Source: JAHOYW01 sp964515915 (GTDB taxonomy: Bacteria; Verrucomicrobiota; Lentisphaeria; Victivallales; Victivallaceae). Taken from it: 12,472 nucleotides of DNA. The stretch spans positions 1 through 12,472 of the forward strand of contig CAZEXM010000087.1 of NCBI GenBank assembly GCA_964515915.1, in the 5' to 3' direction. The notes under the pieces were generated by a model. It was given only the letters and a program-made list of their open reading frames with translations, was not told the origin of the DNA and did no database searches. The position numbers were made by a program, and so were the translations under genes. Below, one piece after another: positions 7,712-12,472 of the stretch. Each line of letters starts with the position of its first letter. Positions within the stretch are counted from its first letter, which is position 1.

Positions 7712-8530
7712 TTAGTAATTGGAAGCGAAACGCTTCCTTTTCGCTTTTACTTCGGTTTTTACGTATTGGTATTTTTTTAGTTTGCCTGATATGCAATCGG
7801 GGCAGTCTATTGTTTTCGGGGATAATCTTCCTCTTTTGTATTTCGGGTTCGGGATGTCGCCTTCGCCCCGGCATTTTTCGCACGGGGTGTAACCGGCAAA
7901 TTTGTTGCGGTAAACGTATAATTTATTGCCCTTGTCCAGATATTTTTTAAATTCTGGTTCGCTAATCGGCCTGGCTACGTCGAACTGGCGATAGCGTCGG
8001 GAGTTGTCAGCGGTATACGCCCTGGATTTGCGCTGTTCGATATACACTCCTGACGACATTACTTTGGCCGTGAAATTATCGTTTTGAAACACTTCGGAAG
8101 TGTCAAGCCCGGATATGGCGACGGTATAATGATGGTAGATGTTGTAGGTATACGGTGTTCCTTTTTTGCCGGTTTTCCGGTCATTACGAGTTCGTGAATA
8201 TTTTGTTATGAGTTCAATCTCTTTTGCATTAAGTATAAAAGTATGCTTGTTTATTACTTTTACTACTTTTCCGGTGATTTCTCCGCCGCCGGTTTCTTTT
8301 TTGAACATACTTATTTTTTTCGTTTTGCCGTCGGGTTCAATCAAGTTGGCGATTTGACCGCCATCAATCACAAAAAGCTTATTTTTGAACAAGTTAAACA
8401 GTTTTTTGAATGTTTGCCCGGAGATTTTTTTCCCGCCGTAAGAATAAACAGGTTCGGCAGGCTTTTTTTTATCCGCGGCAAAGCTTGTCAGCGTTGTCAG
8501 ACACAAGATAATTATACATAGTTTTTTCAT
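7712..8530 (-). CDS. Exported protein with C-terminal two-CxxC zinc-knuckle-like motif
   Basis: 272 residues, family not recognised. A signal peptide is clear: MKKLCIIILCLTTLTSFA, cut likely after SFA. The mature protein is basic and lysine-rich. Residues about 85-140 (GKVVKVINKHTFILNAKEIE...YTVAISGLDTSEVFQNDNF) look like a beta-rich region with one V-x-V-I-x-x-x-T-F pattern. Near the C-terminus CEKCRGEG (217-224) and CPDCISGK (243-250) give one DnaJ-type four-Cys zinc site (C217, C220, C243, C246), but only half of a full DnaJ zinc domain and no J domain. Such a metal site in an exported protein is unusual. A 7-bp inverted repeat (GGAAGCG/CGCTTCC, 7721-7737) falls inside the last codons. It is not co-directional with a close neighbour upstream. 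The gene is real on signal peptide, length and coding pattern; function unknown. Confidence 0.8.
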   Translation of the reverse strand: MKKLCIIILCLTTLTSFAADKKKPAEPVYSYGGKKISGQTFKKLFNLFKNKLFVIDGGQIANLIEPDGKTKKISMFKKETGGGEITGKVVKVINKHTFILNAKEIELITKYSRTRNDRKTGKKGTPYTYNIYHHYTVAISGLDTSEVFQNDNFTAKVMSSGVYIEQRKSRAYTADNSRRYRQFDVARPISEPEFKKYLDKGNKLYVYRNKFAGYTPCEKCRGEGDIPNPKYKRGRLSPKTIDCPDCISGKLKKYQYVKTEVKAKRKRFASNY

Positions 8531-8565
8531 TTTCTCTATCCGGTTTTTGTTCTCTAATTCTTTTT

Positions 8566-8593
8566 AAAATATCATTTTTGGAACAGAAAGCAA
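8566..8593 (-). promoter_or_regulatory. Candidate promoter for the exported zinc-knuckle protein
   Basis: On the minus strand, TTGCTT (8588-8593), a 16-bp spacer and TATTTT (8566-8571), about 35 bases before the start at 8530. The minus-strand terminator at 8602-8642 lies just upstream and would insulate it. Confidence 0.35.
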
Positions 8594-8601
8594 ATGCCGG
8601 A

Positions 8602-8642
8602 CAAAAAAAAGTGTTTTGAACCCTGTTTTAAACTCAAAACAC
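8602..8642 (-). terminator. Rho-independent terminator, minus strand (copy A)
   Basis: Perfect 9-bp stem GTGTTTTGA (8611-8619) / TCAAAACAC (8634-8642) with a 14-base loop. On the minus strand the A8 run (8603-8610) becomes a U tract after the stem. It is closely similar to the tRNA terminator at 9346-9387 over about 60 bases, flanks included. No RNA or protein gene on the minus strand is visible directly upstream of it, so its own transcript is unknown. Confidence 0.7.
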
Positions 8643-8684
8643 CTCGATTTTAAATGCTGGATTTGTATTCATTATTCTGTTTTT

Positions 8685-8712
8685 TGATTTGAATGTTTGT
8701 TGTTGTGGTGAT
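8685..8712 (+). repeat. Intact copy of a 28-bp repeat
   Basis: It begins TGATTTGAATGTTTGTT (8685-8701) and ends GTTGTGGTGAT. The first 17 bases recur exactly at 8850-8866. The last 23 recur at 9189-9211 with one mismatch. It supplies the -35 and spacer of the promoter for the small membrane-peptide gene. Confidence 0.75.
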
Positions 8713-8717
8713 ATTGT
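8689..8717 (+). promoter_or_regulatory. Candidate promoter for the small membrane peptide
   Basis: TTGAAT (8689-8694), a 17-bp spacer and TATTGT (8712-8717), about 20 bp before the chosen ATG. The -35 and spacer lie within the 28-bp repeat; the -10 begins at its last base. Confidence 0.45.
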
Positions 8718-8735
8718 TTTTTGTTGGAGGTAATG

Positions 8736-8852
8736 ATGAAAATTAAAAATTTATTCAAAAAGCAGTTTAATGTCGATAAACAACTCAGATATGTTATCAT
8801 ATGCCTTGAAATTATTTTCTTCATTTTCTTGATAATGATGTTTTTCTCCTGA
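8736..8852 (+). CDS. Small single-span membrane peptide, 38 residues
   Basis: The start is set by a strong ribosome site, GGAGG (8726-8730), followed by two adjacent in-frame ATGs (8733, 8736); the second has the better 5-bp spacing. The peptide begins MKIKNLFKKQFNVDKQLR, basic and amphipathic, and ends in an unbroken hydrophobic stretch, YVIICLEIIFFIFLIMMFF, long enough to span the membrane, with a final Ser and TGA. Evidence for a gene: near-consensus promoter, strong ribosome site, and a clean charge/hydrophobic split. Size and shape fit small regulatory membrane proteins or type I toxin-like peptides, but I do not recognise a family. No antisense RNA promoter was convincing, although a minus-strand terminator (8602-8642) sits where an antisense transcript would end. 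The stop codon overlaps the second copy of the repeat. Confidence 0.55.
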   Translation: MKIKNLFKKQFNVDKQLRYVIICLEIIFFIFLIMMFFS

Positions 8853-8866
8853 TTTGAATGTTTGTT
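8850..8866 (+). repeat. Left part of the 28-bp repeat, split by an insertion
   Basis: This 17-base sequence is identical to 8685-8701. Its last 12 bases, TGAATGTTTGTT, recur at 9189-9200 on the far side of the inserted element, as a target duplication would. Confidence 0.7.
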
Positions 8867-8882
8867 ACTGTCAAATTATTAT
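8854..8882 (+). promoter_or_regulatory. Promoter-like sequence at the second repeat copy
   Basis: TTGAAT (8854-8859), a 17-bp spacer and TATTAT (8877-8882). The -35 comes from the repeat and the -10 from the left end of the inserted element. It would fire plus-strand transcription into the hairpin region 8960-9103, where no protein gene is seen. Confidence 0.35.
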
Positions 8883-9188
8883 ATTAAATAATGCTCTATC
8901 CTGTTGAACATTATATGTTTATCGCAAAATAGAGTTCTTTCCCCATGGTTTGCGCTAAAATTCCATTCAGAAAAATGTATTTTTATCCCGAATGGGATTA
9001 CCCACCGTAGCCCACGGCAACGCCGTGGGGCAAGATAAAACAGAAGATCTTCCCTGTAAGGGAAGTACAAATCCCTGACAAATCGAGCGCCTTTACGCCG
9101 ATTTTAGATCTTGACTATCTGCCGTAACGAAGTACTTACCCGCGATTCTATTTTTCTTGACATTTTTCATAATATCTTTGACAGTACC
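8867..9188. mobile_element. MITE-like insertion of about 322 bp, no transposase
   Basis: The ends are inverted: TACTGTCAAA (8866-8875) and its exact complement TTTGACAGTA (9177-9186). With one gap the match extends inward through TATTAT/ATAATA. TGAATGTTTGTT lies directly outside both ends (8855-8866 and 9189-9200). Removing 8867-9188 plus one copy of this 12-mer rebuilds a 28-bp sequence that differs from the intact repeat at 8685-8712 by one base. That is what an insertion with target duplication predicts. The interior has no transposase frame. It has several hairpins and short frames of at most about 60 codons. The exact end is uncertain by 1-3 bases, because the left end lacks the GG seen inside the right end. 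Family not assigned. Confidence 0.55.
8960..9103. other. Run of four hairpins inside the inserted element
   Basis: ATTCCATTC (8960-8968) pairs with GAATGGGAT (8990-8998, one G-U), enclosing a second palindrome AAAAATGTATTTTT. CCCACGGC (9011-9018) pairs with GCCGTGGG (9022-9029) around AAC. CTTCCCT (9049-9055) pairs with AGGGAAG (9059-9065) around GTA. AATCG-GCG (9081-9089) pairs with CGC-CGATT (9096-9103). Very short loops recur as in the 7515-7653 cluster. This may be DNA-level structure of the mobile element or a structured RNA; I see no known RNA family. Confidence 0.45.
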
Positions 9189-9211
9189 TGAATGTTTGTT
9201 GTGGTGGTGAT
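9189..9211 (+). repeat. Right part of the 28-bp repeat
   Basis: It matches 8690-8712 at 22 of 23 bases and begins with the 12-base duplication. From 9212 to 9345 I see only a weak hairpin, TTTTTCC (9220-9226) / GGAAAAA (9232-9238), and no gene. Confidence 0.65.
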
Positions 9212-9345
9212 CTACGCTATTTTTCCGTCTGGGAAAAACTCGTATTTAACTTGCTTGGATGGTTTCTTTGATTGTCCCCTCTGAAATTTGTGTAAGTTGC
9301 GATTATTAGCGTATATTGGCGTACATGCTTTTTTCCTAAACAGGG

Positions 9346-9387
9346 CAAAAAAAAAGTATTTTGAGCCTTATTTTAAGCTCAAAACAC
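9346..9387 (-). terminator. Rho-independent terminator of the tRNA transcript (copy B)
   Basis: On the minus strand the 11-bp stem GTGTTTTGAGC / GCTCAAAATAC (one G-U pair; plus positions 9377-9387 and 9356-9366) is followed by U9 (9347-9355). It begins 14 bases past the CCA end of tRNA-Tyr. Confidence 0.85.
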
Positions 9388-9401
9388 CTTGAGTGTTAAA
9401 A

Positions 9402-9486
9402 TGGTGGTGGGAGATGGATTCGAACCATCGAAGCATTCCGCAGCAGATTTACAGTCTGCCCCCTTTGGCCGCTCGGGAACCCCACC
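9402..9486 (-). tRNA. tRNA-Tyr (GUA)
   Basis: 85 bases with encoded CCA (9402-9404). The acceptor GGTGGGG (9480-9486) pairs with TCCCACC (9406-9412), with a G-U pair at its inner end. The anticodon stem GCAGA/TCTGC encloses the loop CTGTAAA, anticodon GTA at 9450-9452. The extra bases after the anticodon arm give the long variable arm expected of bacterial tRNA-Tyr. The T arm is GATGGTTCGAATCCATC. It lies 3 bases after tRNA-Gly in the same transcript. Confidence 0.96.
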
Positions 9487-9489
9487 ACT

Positions 9490-9563
9490 TGGAGCGAGTA
9501 AGGGGAGTCGAACCCCTGTAACCAGCTTGGAAGGCTGGTGCACAACCGTTATGCCATACTCGC
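9490..9563 (-). tRNA. tRNA-Gly (UCC)
   Basis: 74 bases with encoded CCA (9490-9492) and discriminator U. The acceptor GCGAGTA (9557-9563) pairs with TACTCGC (9494-9500). The anticodon stem CCAGC/GCTGG encloses CTTCCAA, anticodon TCC at 9529-9531. The T arm is AGGGGTTCGACTCCCCT. It is the first gene of a Gly-Tyr pair. In many bacteria this pair belongs to a Thr-Tyr-Gly-Thr-tuf cluster; no tuf is seen here. Confidence 0.96.
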
Positions 9564-9578
9564 TGGTGTGAGATACAG

Positions 9579-9606
9579 AAAATACTCTGCATTTGCAGAA
9601 TATCAA
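9579..9606 (-). promoter_or_regulatory. Candidate promoter for the tRNA-Gly-tRNA-Tyr transcript
   Basis: On the minus strand, TTGATA (9601-9606), a 16-bp spacer and TATTTT (9579-9584), ending 15 bases before the mature tRNA-Gly. The spacer contains a near-palindrome, CTGCAAATGCAG. No clear terminator separates rodA (stop 9704) from this promoter. Confidence 0.5.
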
Positions 9607-9703
9607 GTTCATTTTTGCAAAAAAATTAAAAAAATACAGAATTGTTATGATAAGGCCCCGCCGCTAAAAAAAAGAATTTGCATTTGCTGTGCCGGTATAG
9701 TTA

Positions 9704-10819
9704 TCAGGTGTAGTAATTATGTTTTTCTTTTGGAGAATGATAATTCACGGCGCTTAAGATTATCCCGAAAGTCAGAAGGGTCGATAAAAGAGAACTGCCG
9801 CCGTAACTTAATAATGGTAAAGTTAAGCCGGTTGGCGGCAATACAGCGACATTTACACTGATGTGAATTAGAGCTTGAATCGCAATCAAAGACAGCATTC
9901 CGACGATAAACAGTTTTTGGTGACGGCTTTTCAGGCACAGGGTAGTTTGATACAAAGTAAAGATTATAATGCCGAAAAGCAAAAATATCGGAAAAGTACC
10001 GACAAACCCTAAAGATTCGGCGATTGTCGCGAAAACAGAATCGCTATGCGCTAAAGGTAAATAAGAATTTGCCCAGGTCGCATTGCCCATTTTGACGCCG
10101 AACCAGGAGCCGCGGGCGATGGTAAATTGGAATTGCCGGATATGCCAGCCGCTGCCGAGAGGATCGCTGGCCGGGTCCCAGAAACCGGAAAAACGCTTCA
10201 GGATGTAGGGATTCGCGTAAAGTACCCAGGCGGCGATCGGAGCGAAGAGGGCGGGGAGCGCCAGTAAATACTTTATCGGCGTACCTGTAAGGAGACATAT
10301 CACAACAAAAGCCAGCAAATAAACAAGTGCCGTGCCGGCATCCGGTTGAAGCAGAATCGGCAGTATCCATAATAAGCTTGTCAGCGCTAAACGCAGGAAT
10401 GTTTTGAAATCATTTTTCCCGTTTACGGCGAGATGACAGAGCAGTAAAATAAAAAACGGTTTGGCGAATTCAGAGGGTTGTATGGACGCGGAAGTCCAAC
10501 TGAAAGTAAACCAGCCGCGCATACCGTTGATCCGAGTTCCCCAAAGCAGCACCGCCAGCAGGCCAATATATGCAATAGCCGCTGCAGTGAGTGCGTTTTC
10601 ACGATAGAAAGTGAACGGGACGCGTTGCGCCAGAAGCATTAACATCATCCCCATGACCAGCCAGAGCAGTTGGCGTCCGACAAAATACAGAGGCGAAGCT
10701 CCCAATGTGTTGGAATTATAAATTGCCAGGCATCCCCAGATACACAAGATAAACAGTAAGCTTTGCACAAGTACTGTGGTGTTAAATATTTGACTGTTAA
10801 GTTTTTCTTTTTTCATCAT
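9704..10819 (-). CDS. rodA: RodA-type SEDS peptidoglycan glycosyltransferase
   Basis: 371 residues, about ten membrane helices. RodA polymerises lipid II into glycan strands during side-wall growth, normally in complex with the class B enzyme PBP2. The SEDS signatures are present: NGMRGWFTF (98-106), SIQPSEFAKPF (112-122), LLQPDAGTAL (156-165), a long extracytoplasmic loop around 205-260, and the catalytic-type aspartate D260 in AHSDSVFATIAESLGFVG. The C-terminal PPTGLTLPLLSYGGSS lies at 328-343. FtsW is the main alternative; the PBP2-like gene directly upstream and the mrdA-mrdB order favour RodA. The start overlaps the upstream stop as ATGA (10816-10819), with AAAAGG 5 bp before the first ATG, so translation is probably coupled. 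The 140 bp to tRNA-Gly contain no strong terminator. Confidence 0.9.
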   Translation of the reverse strand: MMKKEKLNSQIFNTTVLVQSLLFILCIWGCLAIYNSNTLGASPLYFVGRQLLWLVMGMMLMLLAQRVPFTFYRENALTAAAIAYIGLLAVLLWGTRINGMRGWFTFSWTSASIQPSEFAKPFFILLLCHLAVNGKNDFKTFLRLALTSLLWILPILLQPDAGTALVYLLAFVVICLLTGTPIKYLLALPALFAPIAAWVLYANPYILKRFSGFWDPASDPLGSGWHIRQFQFTIARGSWFGVKMGNATWANSYLPLAHSDSVFATIAESLGFVGTFPIFLLFGIIIFTLYQTTLCLKSRHQKLFIVGMLSLIAIQALIHISVNVAVLPPTGLTLPLLSYGGSSLLSTLLTFGIILSAVNYHSPKEKHNYYT

Positions 10820-11508
10820 TGCCGCCTTTTGCGTGCTTCTTCGAGAGTTAACTGCAGCCGTACATCTTTTCCGGGAATTGCCATCTGCAGGGACCTGCCC
10901 GAATTTTTTATCCAGTTTTTATTACGGTCAAGCATTATTCTATATTTTCCGGGGCTCCCGCTTAGAATCGCGTTATACTGTTTTTCAAGCCCGTTGATGC
11001 CGATAAGCCGCCCCTTCATAAGTTTTACCCGGCCGATTTGTGATTGGATTTTCGGATAATTAACAACTCTTCGTTCGATTCGAGGCGTTATTTGCAGTTC
11101 CTGAAAAAGATAGATTAATTTTTCCAGGTATAAAATCTGTTGCGGACGGAGATTGCGGAACATCATGGAATGTAAGGTCTTATATGGCGGCTTCTTCGCG
11201 CCCGGTAATAATTTTCTGACTTTTTTAAAGATTGCATCGCTTCGCTCGGGTGAGCCGGTGAGATTATTGTAATACAAGTCGTAATATTTCTCACTCCATG
11301 CCAGGACAATGCCGTTTTTATCGAGAATCCTGCCCCGTTCAGGATAGTATAACAATTCGCGCCGGGCGAGTTTATTGCCGAGGCTGATATATTTTTCTTT
11401 CGCAATCACCGCATAGTAAAAAAACATCGCAATGCATATCACTGCCCATAGTGCGAGAAATAAAATTATAATATCCGCGTGTTTTTTGAACTTCTCATTA
11501 TTCAGCAT
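10816..11508 (-). CDS. PBP2-like membrane protein lacking the transpeptidase domain
   Basis: 230 residues. One N-terminal membrane helix (about 11-34) is followed by the class B penicillin-binding-protein pedestal: RGRILDKNG (58-66), the family's RGxIxDRNG; an alpha-beta region with VVNYPKIQSQIGRV (148-161); GINGLEKQYNAILSGSPG (170-187), the usual G-x-x-G-[IL]-E motif; and GKDVRLQLTLEEA (213-225), equivalent to the GxDVxLTID strand that leads into the transpeptidase domain. The protein then ends. No SxxK, SxN or KTG motif is present and there is no room for one, because rodA starts at the stop codon. Full PBP2 proteins are about 600 residues. The start at 11508 is supported by GGAG (11514-11517) 5 bp upstream, over an in-frame ATG at 11547. 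It is likely a RodA partner or activator; a deletion product is the alternative. Confidence 0.8.
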   Translation of the reverse strand: MLNNEKFKKHADIIILFLALWAVICIAMFFYYAVIAKEKYISLGNKLARRELLYYPERGRILDKNGIVLAWSEKYYDLYYNNLTGSPERSDAIFKKVRKLLPGAKKPPYKTLHSMMFRNLRPQQILYLEKLIYLFQELQITPRIERRVVNYPKIQSQIGRVKLMKGRLIGINGLEKQYNAILSGSPGKYRIMLDRNKNWIKNSGRSLQMAIPGKDVRLQLTLEEARKRRQ

Positions 11509-11564
11509 ATCAACTCCAAAAGTTATTGCAGAACAGGTTTGAAGCATGTCATAGCTTTTCTGTA

Positions 11565-12284
11565 CTATTTCCCTCCTGCATTCACGGGAAACACCAGGCC
11601 TTTGGCGGGTGTCTTGGATACTTTTGTATCGGGCGGATTTTTTTGTTCCCGCAAAATCTGCAGGGCAAGCCCGTTAAAATCGGTATCGTATACAGGAAAA
11701 ACCCCGTCTTCAAGAGACTTAACCTCTCCGGTCGGGTATATTACTGTACCTACGCGCAGGTTTTGCGGGCCGGTCAGATTGCGAATATAAAAACTGCCCA
11801 GGTTTCCGTATTTCGTACTTGATTGGGGCATACTGATCTTGCCAATGCAGTCCGAAGGTGGAATCTGACGAATTATATGTACCCAGCATTTGATGCGGTG
11901 AGCGTAAAGTAAAGCTTTTATATGGTCCAGATCCAGGTCAAATTTCTTTTGTTGTTTGAAAATTTTAAAATTTTCCTGATGATATTTCTGAAACAGTTTT
12001 TTGCGCGTCGCCTGGAATTCGGCAACCTGCTTCACAAATTTTTCAGCCTTTGCCGGCGAGTAATTAAATTTTTTCTGTAAATTTTTGGTAAGCTGGGTCA
12101 TTTTGACTCCGCGAAGAACGTAGGTACCGTCTTTTTGCGTGTACATAAACTCAACAGTGCTGGGCATAACATTAGTTACTTTGACATTTTTGTACACCGT
12201 GCCATCAACGGTAGTGATATCCAAAGCCGCAAGGTTTAGGACGGACAGCACAAAAACTGCATAAAATAAGATAGCTTTCTTCAT
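11565..12284 (-). CDS. Exported protein with DGTxYKNVxV N-terminal segment
   Basis: 239 residues. A signal peptide (MKKAILFYAVFVLSVLNLAA) is followed by a short beta-rich module, ITTVDGTVYKNVKVTNVMPS (23-42), continuing to MTQLTKNLQKKFNYSPAKA (62-80). I have seen this pattern at the start of many exported PVC-bacterial proteins, often read as a small adaptor module; the link is from memory. A charged helical stretch follows (about 80-125), then a domain around 130-215 that I do not recognise (WVHIIRQIPPSDCIGKI, NLGSFYIRNLTG, RVGTVIYPTGEV). The start at 12284 has AAAGGAG about 11 bp upstream and gives a proper signal peptide, so I prefer it to an in-frame ATG at 12320. The PBP2-like gene starts 56 bp after its stop, so the three minus-strand genes probably share a transcript. 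Confidence 0.8.
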   Translation of the reverse strand: MKKAILFYAVFVLSVLNLAALDITTVDGTVYKNVKVTNVMPSTVEFMYTQKDGTYVLRGVKMTQLTKNLQKKFNYSPAKAEKFVKQVAEFQATRKKLFQKYHQENFKIFKQQKKFDLDLDHIKALLYAHRIKCWVHIIRQIPPSDCIGKISMPQSSTKYGNLGSFYIRNLTGPQNLRVGTVIYPTGEVKSLEDGVFPVYDTDFNGLALQILREQKNPPDTKVSKTPAKGLVFPVNAGGK

Positions 12285-12351
12285 AATAAAATCGACTCCT
12301 TTCGCATACTGATAGTTCAAATTTTGGGCATAACGAGTTACTCATAGTTCA

Positions 12352-12380
12352 AACATACCATAGAAAAGCAAATAATTCAA
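12352..12380 (-). promoter_or_regulatory. Candidate promoter of the exported protein-pedestal-rodA operon
   Basis: On the minus strand, TTGAAT (12375-12380), a 17-bp spacer and TATGTT (12352-12357), giving a leader of about 60 bases. A 10-base direct repeat, ATAGTTCAAA (12312-12321 and 12344-12353), lies in the leader and touches the -10, 32 bp apart. GACATAAATGTC (12381-12392) adjoins the -35. From 12393 to the window end I see nothing identifiable. Confidence 0.3.
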
Positions 12381-12472
12381 GACATAAATGTCAAAACCAT
12401 TATTTTATACCAAACTGTTGTAATCGGTCAGTCGCCTTGCAGGTCAAAAAATGTAATCAGCCTTTTTTCTGA

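Noticed and set aside
7721..7737. GGAAGCG-AAA-CGCTTCC hairpin considered as a terminator
   Set aside because: It lies within the last codons of the exported zinc-knuckle gene and is not followed by a proper U tract in the gene's direction.
8402..8415. TTTTTTGAATGTTTG considered as a further copy of the 28-bp repeat
   Set aside because: The match is confined to about a dozen bases inside a coding region and has none of the rest of the repeat; chance is likely.
8879..9070. Minus-strand frame of 63 codons containing LAPRRCRGLRWVIPFGIK
   Set aside because: It is produced by the hairpins of the inserted element, and resembles the peptides that dispersed repeats give when translated rather than a protein gene.
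8601..9400. Tandem duplication or CRISPR-like array suggested by the repeated motifs
   Set aside because: Only one intact and one interrupted 28-mer are present, with no regular spacers; the duplicated terminators are arranged differently relative to the repeats.
9389..9612. Frames of 60 and 77 codons over the tRNA pair
   Set aside because: They are translations of tRNA genes.
9612..9703. Terminator for rodA in the spacer before tRNA-Gly
   Set aside because: A T7 run exists on the minus strand, but no stable stem directly precedes it.

Overview
The window reads as a chromosomal segment of a Gram-negative-type bacterium of the PVC superphylum, most likely Lentisphaerota (Victivallis-like). 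This is an inference. It rests on an anaerobic sulfatase-maturase-type radical SAM enzyme with a C-terminal SEC-C tail, several small lysine-rich secreted proteins, one secreted protein opening with a DGTxYKNVxV-type segment I associate with PVC secretomes, and an HD phosphohydrolase behind a Cys-rich N-terminus. No ribosomal RNA or marker alignment was available to confirm it.

Layout. 1-219 (minus): decayed remnant resembling an exported truncated haemoglobin, cut by the window edge. 454-1173 (plus): Cys-rich HD-domain protein. 1353-2435 (plus): serC, ending at a bidirectional terminator shared with a convergent exported TPR protein (2521-3531, minus). 3622-4197 (minus): HdeD/DUF308 membrane protein, divergent from the tsaD-gph pair (4377-6130, plus). 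6157-7407 (minus): radical SAM/SPASM/SEC-C maturase. 7515-7653: GC-rich hairpin cluster. 7712-8530 (minus): exported protein with a two-CxxC zinc-knuckle-like tail. 8531-9401: gene-poor stretch with duplicated terminator hairpins, a 38-residue membrane peptide gene, a 28-bp repeat and a MITE-like insertion of about 320 bp. 9402-9563 (minus): tRNA-Tyr(GUA) and tRNA-Gly(UCC). 9704-12284 (minus): exported protein, PBP2-like pedestal protein and RodA, probably one operon.

How the genes work together. tsaD (t6A tRNA modification) and gph (HAD phosphatase) are 14 bp apart and probably co-transcribed. serC supplies phosphoserine for serine and pyridoxal phosphate synthesis. The right-hand block is a cell-wall elongation locus with mrdA-mrdB gene order, but the MrdA-like protein stops where its transpeptidase domain should begin and overlaps rodA by ATGA. 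It would therefore be a RodA partner without transpeptidase activity.

The strongest second-look items are the transpeptidase-less PBP2/RodA pair, the repeat-split-by-insertion structure at 8685-9211, and the tiny membrane-peptide gene beside it. Promoter calls are made by eye from hexamers and spacing, and protein calls from motifs; no database search was run.
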